DNA of 64,000 bases from JACXTP01 sp963789555 (GCA_963789555.1 CAWBKY010000003.1:62001-126000), one strand, 5' to 3'; shown: positions 47,333 through 57,241, counted from the stretch's first letter. Notes: generated by a model not told the origin, from the sequence alone. Program-made: numbers and translations.

Positions 47333-47932
47333 ATGAACGTACCCAACGCCCTGCAACTGCAATGCGACGAATGCCATGAGGTGACCATGCACGAGGTCCT
47401 CCGCGGCCGCATCGGCAAGGGGCAGGAGGTCATCGAGGCCACCGTGAAGTGCCTGGAGTGCGGTAAGGTGAGCACCACGGTGGTGCGGGAGGCCAAGGGC
47501 ATCAAGGTGCCCATCATCGTCAGCGAAATGGGGAGCTCCCATCGTCATGAGCTGGAGCTGGGCGAGGACGAGGAGCTGGCGGTGGACGACGAGCTGCTGG
47601 TGGAGGACCTGCCCGTGATCGTGAGCTCCATCGAGGTGGGCGAACGCCGGGTGCGTCGGGCGCCGGTGAAGCACATCTCCACCATCTGGGCCAAGCGCTT
47701 CGACAAGGTGCGGGTCCGGGTCGCCATCAACAAGGTGCACAAGACGATATCGGTGGACCTGGAGGCCACCCCGGACGAGGAGTTCTTCGTGGACGACCTC
47801 ATGACCATCGGCCGGGAGGAGGTGGTCATCCATTACATCAAGACCAAGGACGGCATGGTAAGACGGGGTTCGGTGCCGGCCCGAGAGATCGTGCGCATCT
47901 ATGCCAAGGCGGCGAGGCGCACCTATTCTTAA
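47333..47932 (+). CDS. HVO_0476-type zinc finger protein
   Basis: A 199-residue protein with an N-terminal zinc ribbon (LQCDECHEVTMHEVL and VKCLECGKV) and a long beta-rich part with several conserved acidic and basic stretches (ELELGEDEELAVDDELLVED, APVKHISTIWAKRFDKVRV). It matches the euryarchaeal family known by Haloferax HVO_0476, whose function is unknown. A translation-related role is guessed from the ribbon. It is followed 5 bases later by pcm, a neighbour pair I recall as common in euryarchaea. Confidence 0.78.
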   Translation: MNVPNALQLQCDECHEVTMHEVLRGRIGKGQEVIEATVKCLECGKVSTTVVREAKGIKVPIIVSEMGSSHRHELELGEDEELAVDDELLVEDLPVIVSSIEVGERRVRRAPVKHISTIWAKRFDKVRVRVAINKVHKTISVDLEATPDEEFFVDDLMTIGREEVVIHYIKTKDGMVRRGSVPAREIVRIYAKAARRTYS

Positions 47933-47937
47933 GGGAC

Positions 47938-48597
47938 ATGGACGCCGCACAGGAACGGAAGGAGATGGTGGCCCGCCTGCGGGACCGAGGTTATCTGACC
48001 GAGGAGAGGGCCATCGAGGCCATGCTCAAGGTCCCCCGCCATCTTTTCCTGCCCCAGGCCATCCGAGGCTTGGCCTATGAGGACCGGCCCCAGGACATCG
48101 GTTGTGGCCAGACCATCTCCGCGCCGCACATGGTGGCGATAATGGTCGAGGCCCTGGAGGTAGGACCGGGGATGAAGGTCCTCGAGGTCGGCGCAGGCTC
48201 TGGTTACCACGCGGCCGTCCTGGCCGAACTGGTGCGCCCCGGTGGCACGGTCTTCGCGGTGGAACGGGTGCCAGAGCTGGTGGAGAGGGCCAAGGGGAAC
48301 CTGGCATCAGCGGGATATGAGGATGTGACGGTGCTGTTGTCCGACGGAACGATGGGACTGAGTGAGGAGGCGCCCTTCGACCGCATCTCCGTGGCCGCCG
48401 CGGCACCATCCGTGCCAAGGCCTTTGATGGAACAGCTGGCGGAGGACGGGATCATGCTGGTGCCGGTCGGGGGTCGGGGACACCAGGAACTGATCAGGAT
48501 AGAAAGGCAGGGCGGCAAGTTCTCAATGAGCGAGCTGGGCAGCGTGGTGTTCGTGCCGCTCATCGGCGAGCACGGCCATCCCGACCACCTAGGATGA
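47938..48597 (+). CDS. pcm: Protein-L-isoaspartate O-methyltransferase
   Basis: A 219-residue PCMT. It has VPRHLFLPQAIRGLAYED, GCGQTISAPHMVAIMVEALE (substrate loop), the SAM motif VLEVGAGSGYHAAVLAEL and GTVFAVERVPELVE. It repairs isoaspartyl residues in aged proteins. The length is standard. The gene lies 5 bases after the zinc-finger gene and is convergent with the HAD phosphatase, whose end overlaps it by 38 bases. Confidence 0.94.
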   Translation: MDAAQERKEMVARLRDRGYLTEERAIEAMLKVPRHLFLPQAIRGLAYEDRPQDIGCGQTISAPHMVAIMVEALEVGPGMKVLEVGAGSGYHAAVLAELVRPGGTVFAVERVPELVERAKGNLASAGYEDVTVLLSDGTMGLSEEAPFDRISVAAAAPSVPRPLMEQLAEDGIMLVPVGGRGHQELIRIERQGGKFSMSELGSVVFVPLIGEHGHPDHLG

Positions 48598-49241
48598 GCG
48601 GGAGGATGAGGCGCAGGTCGCGCTCGCGCACCACATGGTCCGCCTTCTCCGTCACATAGTCATCGATGGGGTTGAAGGCGATGCTCAGGGCGGAGAGCTC
48701 GAACATGGACACGTCGATGAAGCTGTCCCCGATGCTGACCGTGCGCTCCGGCGCTATGCCGAACTCCCGTTGGAAACGTTCCAGGGCGGCATGCTTGCTC
48801 TTGAGCCACACCTTGAGCGTACCATTGCCCGTCAGCATCCCGTCCTGGTCGCACTCGAAGCCGTTGGCGGCGAAATCGTCGAAGCCATACGTCTCCGCCA
48901 ACCTCCCTGCCACCATGTCCAGGCCGCCGCTCACGATGACGCATTTCATGCCATGTCCCTTGAGCTCCCTGAGGGTCTCGGGCAGACCGTTCATCAATGG
49001 CAAGGGCTCGAGGATCTGCGCCATGTCGCTGCGGGATAAGGTCCGGCTTCTTCCCGACCCAGAGGGATATGTCGCGACGCATGAACTCCATGTCGTCGAT
49101 CTCATCGCGCAGGAAGGCGTCCACCGCGGCACGGTTGCGCACGCCGAAATGGTCGTGCACCCAGGTCCAGGTGGAGGGATAATCGATGAGCACCCCGTCC
49201 ATATCGAAGGCCACCAGGTCGTATTCGCGCCGCTCGGGCAT
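48560..49241 (-). CDS. HAD-family phosphatase, phosphoserine-phosphatase-like (one frameshift)
   Basis: The first fragment, starting MPERREYDLVAFDMDGVLID, holds the HAD nucleophile motif DMDGV. Near 49030 the frame changes, and the rest has CVIVSGGLDMVAGRLAETYG (motif II, SerB-like), a Lys in the expected place and SIGDSFIDVSMFE (motif III). This pattern is closest to SerB-like phosphatases. The substrate is unproven. The protein would be about 226 residues. It is divergent from the TraB-family gene. Confidence 0.82.
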
Positions 49242-49296
49242 CAGGGGGTGCGAGAGGGCAAAGGGTATAATAACGTTACCCGCCATCGCAAGGCGA

Positions 49297-50019
49297 TGAT
49301 AACGCTGGTGGGCGTTGGCCACGTCTTCGATATCGAGCGCCAGGTCCGCTATGTCATCCGGTCCACCGCACCGGGCGCCGTGGCCGTCGAGCTGGACCCA
49401 GCCCGCTACCAGGCCCTCAAGGAACCGCAGAAACGTGGTTCGGCCCCCTTGCCATACCAGCTACTCGCCCTCACCCAGCGGCGCATGGCCAAGGAGTTCA
49501 ACGGCAAGGTGGGGCAGGAGATGCTGGTGGCGGTGGAGGAGGGGCAGAGCGTGGGAGCGAAGGTGCTGTTCATCGACGTCGAGGCATCACAGATGTTCCG
49601 TCGGCTCTGGGTGAGCATGCCCATCAAGGAGAAGGTGCTCATGTTCCTGTCCGGGCTCACCGGCCTGGTGGCCTCCAAGAAACAGGTGGAGGCGGAACTG
49701 GAGCGCTTCGAGGAGAACGAGAGCGAGTACATGGAGCTTATGGCGCAGGAGTTCCCCACCATGAAGAAGGTGCTCATCGATGACCGGAACGATGTCATGG
49801 CCAGTCGCATCGCCAAGGCGGAGGGCCAATACGGTAGCGTCCTGGCGGTGGTGGGCGACGGTCACGTGGACGGCATAACTAAGATACTGGCCCGGCCTGA
49901 CACTGCGCGTTCTCCGCCTCAAGGACCTGCGCGCCATGGACGTCGCGGAAGGGTGCGTCACCGCGGGAAACAACTGCGATGTCACGATCCACTTCACGGT
50001 AGGCACGGGCCAGGCCTAG
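49297..50019 (+). CDS. TraB/GumN-family protein (frameshift near the end)
   Basis: About 240 residues. It starts MITLVGVGHVFDIERQV with the first GxxH motif of the TraB/PrgY family, then VAVELDPARYQAL, and FIDVEASQMFRRL. The second conserved segment is VLIDDRNDVMASRIAKA with VLAVVGDGHVDGITKIL (GxxH). A frame change near 49900 leads to LTLRVLRLKDLRAMDVAEG and the TAG at 50017-50019. The family is a predicted metalloprotease-like membrane-less group whose role in archaea is unknown. The frame is also open upstream to 48666, but that part lies antisense to the HAD gene. Confidence 0.8.
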
Positions 50020-50061
50020 TCCGCAATGCATTTTATTCTCCCTCGTGCTACCGTACAACGC

Positions 50062-50745
50062 ATGAAGGTGGTGCTTCTCTCCTACACCAAGGACGCCGAG
50101 CTGCTCTGCGCCACGGCCGCCAAGACCTGTTACTCCCAAGGGCCCCCCAGCGAGATCCGGGGCAAGGTCACGAATGACAAGGCGGGCAAACTGATCGAGG
50201 ACGTGGTGGGGATGGGGCACCATTCGGTCATCGAGCATGCATATTACACGTTCTCCCTGGAGGGCGTGTCCCGGGCCCTCACCCACCAATTGGTGCGACA
50301 CCGGGTCGCATCCTATAGCCAGCAGTCCCAACGCTATGTGAACATGCTTTCGGCCGAGTATGTCGTGCCCAAGAGCGTGGAGGCCGACCCGGAGGCGGTG
50401 GCGATCTACCGACAGGCGATGGAACAGGCCTGGGAATCGTATCAAAAGCTGGCGGAGAGGGTGCCGGTGGAGGACGCGCGCTATGTCCTTCCCAACGCCT
50501 GCGAGAGCAACATCATGGTCACCATGAACGCCAGGGAGCTCATGCACTTCTTCTCCTTGCGCTGCTGCGAGCGGGCCCAGTGGGAGATCCGGGAGGTGGC
50601 GGAGGAGATGCTCCGCCTGGTCCAAGAGGTCTCCCCACAGATATTCCATGATGCGGGACCGCCCTGCGTTCGCGGCCCCTGCCCCGAAGGAAAGCTCTCC
50701 TGCGGGAAGCCTCGACGGAGGGCCAGAAAATCATCTGAAGGTTAG
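50062..50745 (+). CDS. thyX: FAD-dependent thymidylate synthase ThyX
   Basis: About 227 residues. The ThyX motif RHRVASYSQQSQRYV is complete, with RHRxxSxxxxSQR at about residue 77. MGHHSVIEHAYYTF and NARELMHFFSLRCC are also characteristic. ThyX makes dTMP from dUMP using methylenetetrahydrofolate (or an archaeal equivalent) and FAD. ATG 50062 is preferred over 50026: a box A-like TTTTATT near 50029 predicts an almost leaderless transcript. The C-terminus has extra cysteines (CVRGPCPEGKLSCGK). Confidence 0.95.
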   Translation: MKVVLLSYTKDAELLCATAAKTCYSQGPPSEIRGKVTNDKAGKLIEDVVGMGHHSVIEHAYYTFSLEGVSRALTHQLVRHRVASYSQQSQRYVNMLSAEYVVPKSVEADPEAVAIYRQAMEQAWESYQKLAERVPVEDARYVLPNACESNIMVTMNARELMHFFSLRCCERAQWEIREVAEEMLRLVQEVSPQIFHDAGPPCVRGPCPEGKLSCGKPRRRARKSSEG

Positions 50746-50777
50746 GTCCATGCACCAAGGATGTAGGTGAGACCTTC

Positions 50778-52052
50778 ATGTCCAGACCCGATCCGCTCAA
50801 GGTCTATATCATCAACCAATCCTTCCATTGGTTCATCGTTGGTCTGGTATTCCCGATCATGGCGTTGCTCTTCCTGGAAAAGGGGGCGGACATCTTCCAG
50901 GTGGGAGCGCTGATAGCCGCCTACTCTGCCACCGTGATATTGCTGGAGCTTCCGACCGGAGGTTTGGCGGACAGCATCGGTCGTAAACGGGTCTATCTCA
51001 TCTCCCAGGGTTTCTATGCGATGGCGCTCGCCACAGTGCTTTTCGCCACCGCCTTGCCACTCCTCTTCATCGGCATGATCCTGATGGGAACGGCCCGCGC
51101 CCTATCCTCCGGGTCCATGGACGCCTGGTTCGTTGACGAGTTCAAGAAGGAATGTCCTGGCCAGGACCTGCAAAGGGCATTGGCAAAGGCCAACACCGTC
51201 ATCCCGGTGGGGATCGCCTCCGGCTCGTTCATCGGTGGCCTACTGCCGTATTATCTAGGGCCCCAGGTGGACGAGGCCTTCGGCCTGGGCATATACTCGA
51301 TCAACCTGATGGTGATGCTCCTCGCCGTTGCGGTGCAAGTGTTGCTCACCTCGATATTGGTAAGGGAGGAAAGACCGGAGGAAAGAGGCGATGCCTGGTC
51401 AGGTGCTAAAAAGTTACCTCAGGTCCTGTCCACCTCCGTGCAATATGGGTTCAAGAACCGGACGATATTGCTTATGCTCATATCCGTCGCGGCCCTGGGA
51501 TTTTCCCTCATGTCTGTAGAGACGTACTGGCAGCCACGGCTCAAAGAGATATTGGGCAGCGAGGCGGACGCATGGATCTTCGGGGCCATCGCGGCAGGAT
51601 ACTTCTTGGCCAATTCCATGGGGAACCTGGTCAGCATACCCTTGTGCTCCAGGATTAAAGCGGGGCGGTCCAAAGTGCTTGCCGCGATCAGACTGGCCAT
51701 GGGCGGGGCCTTGATATTGTTGGCCCTTCAAGGGGGCGTCTGGGGGTTCGCTGCGATCTACCTGCTGTTCTTCCTTCTGGTGGGAGTGGAGGGGTCGCCC
51801 TTCGCTGCCCTGTTCAACTCGAACGTACCCAGCGAGAAGCGTTCCACCCTCCTCTCATTACAGTCCCTGGTCCTGCAGGTGGGCGGGCTGATCGGCACTC
51901 TCGTCATGGGGTATGTGGCCCAGGCCTTCTCGTTCGGGGCCGCCTGGTCCATTGCTGGGCTGGTCCTCATGCTATCTGCCCTGGCCTATTTGGCCATCCC
52001 CACGCCCCAAGGGAGCCTTGATAAGGATGGAATATTATCTGGTCCAGCATAG
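50778..52052 (+). CDS. Major facilitator superfamily transporter
   Basis: A 424-residue protein of about 12 transmembrane helices. It has the MFS loop GGLADSIGRKRVYLISQGFY between helices 2 and 3 and the central acidic/basic loop EERPEERGDAWSGAKKL. This is a drug-efflux or sugar-type member; the substrate is unknown. GGTGAG lies 5 bases before the ATG. It is downstream of thyX by 32 bases on the same strand and may share its transcript. Confidence 0.87.
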   Translation: MSRPDPLKVYIINQSFHWFIVGLVFPIMALLFLEKGADIFQVGALIAAYSATVILLELPTGGLADSIGRKRVYLISQGFYAMALATVLFATALPLLFIGMILMGTARALSSGSMDAWFVDEFKKECPGQDLQRALAKANTVIPVGIASGSFIGGLLPYYLGPQVDEAFGLGIYSINLMVMLLAVAVQVLLTSILVREERPEERGDAWSGAKKLPQVLSTSVQYGFKNRTILLMLISVAALGFSLMSVETYWQPRLKEILGSEADAWIFGAIAAGYFLANSMGNLVSIPLCSRIKAGRSKVLAAIRLAMGGALILLALQGGVWGFAAIYLLFFLLVGVEGSPFAALFNSNVPSEKRSTLLSLQSLVLQVGGLIGTLVMGYVAQAFSFGAAWSIAGLVLMLSALAYLAIPTPQGSLDKDGILSGPA

Positions 52053-52150
52053 GTCTCGTCCTCATCTCTGCCAGTCCTTCACGAGGCCCGGAATCCAACA
52101 ACTTTTAAATAGAGCGAACCCTTTTGGCGCCCTTACCATCGGGTGTGTCC

Positions 52151-52345
52151 ATGGGAAACATCAGACCTACTTACATCAAACGCGTCGCCATCGAACTGGT
52201 CGCCAAGTACCCCAGGGTCTTCAGCACCGACTTCGAGAACAACAAGGCGATGGTAGACAAACTATGCACTGTTGACTCGGTGAAGATGAGGAACCGCATC
52301 GCCGGGTACATAAGCCGCTATTGGCAGAACCAACAGAAGCTCTGA
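52151..52345 (+). CDS. rps17e: Ribosomal protein S17e
   Basis: A 64-residue archaeal S17e: MGNIRPTYIKRVAIELVAKY, then FSTDFENNKAMVDKL and RNRIAGYISRYW. It is part of the small ribosomal subunit. A TTTTAAATAGAG box A at about 52102-52113 stands upstream, and GGGTG precedes the ATG at 52151, which gives the standard family start; the open frame reaches back to 52124. The next gene starts 42 bases later on the same strand. Confidence 0.95.
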   Translation: MGNIRPTYIKRVAIELVAKYPRVFSTDFENNKAMVDKLCTVDSVKMRNRIAGYISRYWQNQQKL

Positions 52346-52387
52346 ACACAATAATTCTTCATAGGCATCGACCATGTGGTGCAAGCC

Positions 52388-53353
52388 ATGCGCTACGCCA
52401 TAGAGGTCGACCACGTCACCCGTGTTTTCGGGGGCAAAGGGGATAAGGTCCAGGCCAAGGCGCTGGACGACATCTCCTTGCAGGTCGGCGAGGGCGAGCT
52501 CTTCGGCCTCCTCGGGCCCAACGGCGCGGGGAAGACCACCCTCATCAAGATCTTGGCCACGCTGCTGCTGCCCAGCGAGGGTTCGGTCAGGGTCCTCGGC
52601 CATGATGTGGTCAAGGACTACAACAAGATCCGCGCCCGCATCAACATGGTGTCCGGCGGGGAGATATCCGGTTATGGCCTCTTGACCGTCCGGGAGAACC
52701 TCTGGATGTTCTCCCAGTTCTATGGCATCCCGCCCAAGGTGGCGAGGCAGCGCATGGACGACCTGCTGGAACGGTTCGGTCTGCTGGACAAGGCCGATGC
52801 GAAGGTGCGCACCATCTCCACCGGGCAGAAGCAGAAGATGAACGTCATCCGGGGCTTCGTGACCGACCCTGACCTGATCTACCTGGACGAGCCCACCCTG
52901 GGGCTCGATGTCAACGCCAGCCTGATCATACGGGACTTCCTGCGCAAGTGGGTGAAGGACACGCCGGGCAAGACCATGCTGCTGACCACTCACTACATGG
53001 TGGAGGCGGACGAGCTGTGCGACCGGGTGGCGATAATCGACCAGGGAAGGATCCTCGCTTGCGATTCGCCGTCCAACTTGAAACGCATGCTCAAACGGGC
53101 CACCACCTTCGACATCGAGACCACCGCCTTCCCCGGTCTGGACTCCATGCCTCCGATGGACGGGCTGGAAGGCTACAACTCCAAGTCAGTGGGGGACCGG
53201 GCCCTGACCCGCTTCGTGGTGAACGACGAGGCGGTCATCTCCGAGATAATCTCCCACATCAATTCCAAGGGGGGCCGGATCATCGCCCTGGGGAAGAGCG
53301 AGGCCACCTTGGAGGACGTGTTCATCCACCTGGTGGGCCGGGGGCTGGAGTGA
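52388..53353 (+). CDS. ABC transporter ATP-binding protein (drug/lipid exporter type)
   Basis: About 321 residues. It has Walker A GPNGAGKTTLIKIL, the Q-loop region, the ABC signature STGQKQKMNVI, Walker B LIYLDEPTLGLD and the H-loop LLTTHYM. The C-terminal part (GRGLE) resembles the DrrA/NatA subfamily that serves ABC-2 permeases. It provides energy for the two permeases that follow directly. ATG 52388 (MRYAIEVDHVTRVF) is the usual family start; an in-frame GTG lies 12 bases earlier. Its stop overlaps the first permease. Confidence 0.94.
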   Translation: MRYAIEVDHVTRVFGGKGDKVQAKALDDISLQVGEGELFGLLGPNGAGKTTLIKILATLLLPSEGSVRVLGHDVVKDYNKIRARINMVSGGEISGYGLLTVRENLWMFSQFYGIPPKVARQRMDDLLERFGLLDKADAKVRTISTGQKQKMNVIRGFVTDPDLIYLDEPTLGLDVNASLIIRDFLRKWVKDTPGKTMLLTTHYMVEADELCDRVAIIDQGRILACDSPSNLKRMLKRATTFDIETTAFPGLDSMPPMDGLEGYNSKSVGDRALTRFVVNDEAVISEIISHINSKGGRIIALGKSEATLEDVFIHLVGRGLE

Positions 53354-54162
53354 TGGACTGGTTGCTCAACCTCCGCGCCGTCAAGGGCCGGGCCTATCCG
53401 AGGGCCGTGGGCGGCCTTCGGGAGCCTTCTTGGATGTTCTTCGATACCTTGTTGCCACTGCTGGGCATCGCCGCCTTCGTCTTCTACTACCAGGCGCTGG
53501 GGGCCCCGGAGGTGTACACCGGTTATGTCATCATCGGTGGGGCCATGACGGCCTACTGGCTGAACGTGCTCTGGTCCATGGCCACCCAGTTCTACTGGGA
53601 GAAGGAGACGGGGAACCTGGAGCTGTACATGATGGCGCCCATGTCCAAGATGTCGGTCCTGGCCGGCATGGCCTTGGGCGGCATGATCCTGACCTCGGTG
53701 CGGGCCGTCTCGACCATCGTCCTGGGGGTGATCATCTTCCAGGTGGAGATGGACATATCCTCGCCAGGGCTTCTGGCGGCGGTCTTCGTGACCACTCTCA
53801 TCGCGCTCTATGGGCTCGGCATGCTCTTCTCCTCCCTCTACATGCTGTGGGGGAGAGGCGCCTGGCACATGTCGAACCTGATGCAGGAGCCCATCTACCT
53901 GGTCTCCGGGTTCTATTTCCCGGTGCGGGAGATCGGCTTCTACTTCGCCCTGGGGGCCGCGATCATCCCGATCACGCTGGGGCTGGATGCCATGCGACAG
54001 TTGCTGTTCGGCGACCAGACCCAGGGGCTGTTGCCAGTGACCACCGAGCTGGCATTGTTGCTGGTGTCGGCGGTGGCGTTCATCGTGGCCGCGCACTTCG
54101 CCCTGAAGAAGATGGAGTACCTGGGCCGGAAGGAAGGGAGGCTGACGATGCGATGGCAATGA
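53353..54162 (+). CDS. ABC-2 type permease (first)
   Basis: About 269 residues with six transmembrane helices, starting MDWLLNLRAVKGRAYPRA. The pattern FYWEKETGNLELYMMAPMSK and MQEPIYLVSGFYFPVREIGF is typical of ABC-2 permeases of the DrrB type. ATG 53353 overlaps the ATPase stop (TGATG). The open frame goes further upstream but that part is antisense-like shadow of the ATPase. Export of a drug, lipid or glycan precursor is possible. Confidence 0.9.
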   Translation: MDWLLNLRAVKGRAYPRAVGGLREPSWMFFDTLLPLLGIAAFVFYYQALGAPEVYTGYVIIGGAMTAYWLNVLWSMATQFYWEKETGNLELYMMAPMSKMSVLAGMALGGMILTSVRAVSTIVLGVIIFQVEMDISSPGLLAAVFVTTLIALYGLGMLFSSLYMLWGRGAWHMSNLMQEPIYLVSGFYFPVREIGFYFALGAAIIPITLGLDAMRQLLFGDQTQGLLPVTTELALLLVSAVAFIVAAHFALKKMEYLGRKEGRLTMRWQ

Positions 54163-55025
54163 AGGATGCGTTGCGAAGGGACCTCCGCACCGTCCGCTGG
54201 TCCGCCTGGCTGGGTTGGCAGATGGAGTCCAATTGGACCAATCCCCTGCTGTTCCTGGTCTATTCCATCGTCAAGCCGGTCTTCGGGACGTTCATCCTGG
54301 TCTTCATGTACGTCATAATCCTGGGGGACGTCGCCACCGACCCGGTGCTTTTCTCGTACATGTACGTGGGGAACGCCTTCTACATGTTCGTGGCCCAGGT
54401 GATGTTCGGCGTGGCCTACGTGGTGCAGGAGGACCGGGAGCGGTTCAAGACGCTGAAGCAGGTCTACATCGCCCCCATCAGCTTCTTCCTTTACGTGATC
54501 GGTCGGGCCTTGAGCAAGATGGCCGTGACCGCCTTGGCAGTGGTGATAACGCTCGTGTTCGGAGTGGTGGCGTTGGACGTGGCGGTGGACCTGGCCCAGA
54601 CCGCCTGGCTCATGTTCGCCATCGGGTTGTTGATCGGCCTGGCCTGCATATGCACCATCGGGGTGGCGCTGGCAGGGGTGACGTTCCTCACCGCCAGGCA
54701 CAGTTCGGGCATCAACGAGGGCATCGCTGGCCTGTTCTACCTCTTCTGCGGGGTGGTGTATCCCATCACCGTGCTGCCGCAATGGGCCCAGAGCATAGGG
54801 TTGGCCATACCCATCACTTACTGGCTGGAGCTGATGCGGCGCACCCTGGTGCCCTCCATGGACTTCTCGGAGATGAGCGGGCTGGGGGAGTACTCCGACC
54901 TGTCCATACTGCTCTTACTGACGGTCACCTCGATGGCATTTCTCCTGGTGTCCATCGGCATATTCAAGTATGCGGACCATCTTGCGAGGAAAAAGGGCAA
55001 GCTCGACATGAACAGCACTTATTAA
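54153..55025 (+). CDS. ABC-2 type permease (second)
   Basis: About 290 residues with six helices. It starts MAMKDALRRDLRTVRW and contains QEDRERFKTLKQVYIAPISF and CGVVYPITVLPQWAQ, the typical ABC-2 core. It overlaps the first permease by 10 bases, so the three genes form one exporter operon (ATPase plus two permeases, probably a heterodimer). The C-terminus is basic (RKKGKLDMNSTY). GGGAGG about 11 bases upstream supports the ATG at 54153. The substrate is not known. Confidence 0.9.
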   Translation: MAMKDALRRDLRTVRWSAWLGWQMESNWTNPLLFLVYSIVKPVFGTFILVFMYVIILGDVATDPVLFSYMYVGNAFYMFVAQVMFGVAYVVQEDRERFKTLKQVYIAPISFFLYVIGRALSKMAVTALAVVITLVFGVVALDVAVDLAQTAWLMFAIGLLIGLACICTIGVALAGVTFLTARHSSGINEGIAGLFYLFCGVVYPITVLPQWAQSIGLAIPITYWLELMRRTLVPSMDFSEMSGLGEYSDLSILLLLTVTSMAFLLVSIGIFKYADHLARKKGKLDMNSTY

Positions 55026-55058
55026 TGTCGAATGCCTTGCGCCTGCCGCACAACACAC

Positions 55059-55132
55059 GCCCGAGTGGGGTAGCTTGGATATCCTAAGAGGCTGCGAACC
55101 TCTAGACCCGGATTCAAATTCCGGCTCGGGCG
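55059..55132 (+). tRNA. tRNA-Arg (anticodon GCG)
   Basis: Acceptor GCCCGAG pairs with CTCGGGC (55125-55131), discriminator G. The anticodon arm is AGAGG / CTGCGAA / CCTCT, giving anticodon GCG. The T-arm is CCGGA TTCAAAT TCCGG. There is no intron. It lies just after the ABC operon and convergent with the NFACT gene, whose stop is 5 bases away. Confidence 0.95.
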
Positions 55133-55136
55133 CCTC

Positions 55137-57054
55137 TCACATCTCTAATCCCACTTTCTCGACCACGTTCACGTTGCCCGGGGGCAGTATGCGGGAGATC
55201 TCCTCCTCCGGCACCTCGAAAAGCTTGGCCAGCTGCGCGGACAGTTTCCCGCGCTCCATCTCCCCTGGGACGATCACCACATAACGCTGCGAACGGGCCT
55301 GGACCGCCTCCACCGGCCCGCCCATGACCTTCCTGGCCCCCTCATGCTGGACCTCGCCCACCGCCAATCTCAAGGGCAGGTGGTGATAGTAGTTGCGTTT
55401 GCCTCGGATGATGAAGCCGCCCCGAGGCACGAACTCCCCTGCCTCCGGCGTCTTGGAAACCTGGTCTGGCACCACCCAGTAGGCGCTGCCCTCGCTCACC
55501 CCCGCCCCCCAGGCCTTGGAGCTGGCCAGGGCGAACGTGCAAACTTGGCGCATCTCCTCCTCGGCAGCCTCCGCCCCGTTCTTGATGATGACGCTGGCCG
55601 CCCCATGCAGGTCCGCATGCGCGTAGCGGTCCGGCGCGGCCAGATGCTTCTTGACCAATTGCTCGTTCGATCGGGCGTCCCGACCGCCCAGCACCAATCG
55701 CCCTTCGGAGCTGATGAACCAGCGGTAGGCCTCGAACCAGAACTGCTTGGTGGGCTTGACCTTGGCCTTCACGGCCTTGGCCTCCTCCTGTCCTTGACGC
55801 CGGCGCTCCTCCACCTTCCTCTCCGTCTCCATCAGCGCCTGTTCCGCCCCCCGCATCTTGTCCTTCGCCTCCTTGGAGTGGGAGAACAACAGGTTGGCGT
55901 TCTCGTCGATGGACATGCGGTAGTTGAGCGGGACCTCCTTGTCATCGATGCGGACCACGATCAGGTCCTTGTCCGGTTCGACCTTGACGCAGAACGGAAG
56001 GCTCTGGGCGAAGTCGCGCATCTGCTCCCAGTTAAGCTCTTCCGCCTTGGTCTTCAGAACCGAGAGCAGCTTGACCACCTCGGCATAACGGACGTAGATC
56101 AGATTGGCCCTTTCGCCCATCTCCACGCTCTCCGCGCGGAGCCGGTCCACGCTCTCAGATTGCTGGTCCCGCTGCCTGATCAACCGCTCGAGCTCCTCGT
56201 CCCGCAGCTCCTCGGCGTCCGGGGCCTTGGCGAAGAGATATTCGTCCAAGGCATCAGAGAAGCTGGGGAACTCCTCCGCCTCCAAGGTCGCGTCCTGCAA
56301 CAGCGGGATGGGGGCCACGTCCTCGGCGTGCTCCTTACCGTAATAGACCGTCGGTCTCGGCCGAGTCCAATCTCAAGAAAAGCTGGCCTATCCCCTCGAC
56401 CAACCTGGAGATCTCCTCCTCGCTCAGGGACTTGGCCTTCTTGCCCTTGTCGACCTTGGCGATGAGGCAGGCCTCCTCGGCATACTGCCCGCCTAGGTTC
56501 CCGGCGGTGGCCAGGGTGCGGATGGCGTCGGCCGTCGAAGCTGCCAGCGCCTCCTTCCATGCCGCTTGGTCCAACAGTTGCGGGTGCGGCCTCGAGGGGG
56601 GGAACTGATATTCCAGGCCGATGCGGATGTCACGATGCCTCCAGGTCTTCTGCTCCAGACAGTTGGCGATCTTGCCGCCCTGCAGCACCAGCAGGTTGCC
56701 CTCCCCGAACAGCTCGAAGATGACCTGGTAGCCGCCCTCCTTGGTGGTGAGGTCCATGACCACGATGCGGTCGAACTCCCTTTGCGCCACGGCAGTGACC
56801 CGGGCATTGTTGAGCATCTTGCGGAGGTGAACGGCGAAGCTGGCCGGGGAGTCAGGCGTCTCGGGCCGGTCGTGGGGCATGTAGAGCCACTTGCCGTCCT
56901 TGAGCAGCAGCTCCCTCCTCCCCGCCGGGGCGTTGATGCGGAACAGCACGCTGCGTCCGTCCCAATGGAACACCTTATCGACGTAGCCCCCCACCAACGC
57001 CTGCATGTCCCTGGTCATGGCCAGGACGTCGAACGCCGTCATCTCGCGCTTCAT
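55137..57054 (-). CDS. rqcH: NFACT/RqcH-family ribosome quality-control factor (one frameshift)
   Basis: The N-terminal fragment (MKREMTAFDVLAMTRDMQAL, then HDRPETPDSPASFAVHLRKML and REFDRIVVMDL) is the NFACT-N domain; DR in EFDRIV is the pair used by RqcH to bind tRNA. Near 56335 the frame changes and the second fragment has HhH and coiled-coil stretches and the NFACT-R domain (FWFEAYRWFISSEGRLVLGGRDARSNE, then YAHADLHGAASVIIK and NYYHHLP). RqcH/Rqc2 homologues add C-terminal tails to stalled nascent chains on 50S subunits. The repaired protein is about 635 residues, full length. It is flanked by tRNA-Arg and tRNA-Thr genes. Confidence 0.87.
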
Positions 57055-57169
57055 CGCGCACCGATGAGCGAGGGGTGAGAATAACCTTTGCCATCGAAAC
57101 CCCTGGACTCAATGGACGACCACCAATCAGAAAGGTTTATGAATCATTATCCAATTGGGGAAGCCCACT

Positions 57170-57241
57170 GCCACTGTGGCTTAGAGGCATAGCGACGCCT
57201 TGGTAAGGCGTAGGTCGAGGGTTCAAATCCCTCCAGTGGCT
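57170..57241 (+). tRNA. tRNA-Thr (anticodon GGT)
   Basis: Acceptor GCCACTG pairs with CAGTGGC (57234-57240), discriminator T, normal for archaeal Thr. The anticodon arm is ACGCC / TTGGTAA / GGCGT, giving anticodon GGT. The T-arm is GAGGG TTCAAAT CCCTC. There is no intron. A GGTTTATGAA box A lies near 57134, upstream. Next, the K+ channel gene starts 66 bases after. Confidence 0.95.

Noticed and set aside
48666..49296. Upstream extension of the TraB-family frame
   Set aside because: Lies antisense to the HAD phosphatase gene and has no TraB-like content; the real start is ATG 49297.
53173..54159. 328-residue open frame antisense to the ABC permease
   Set aside because: His/Gln-rich composition typical of antisense shadow; no family content.
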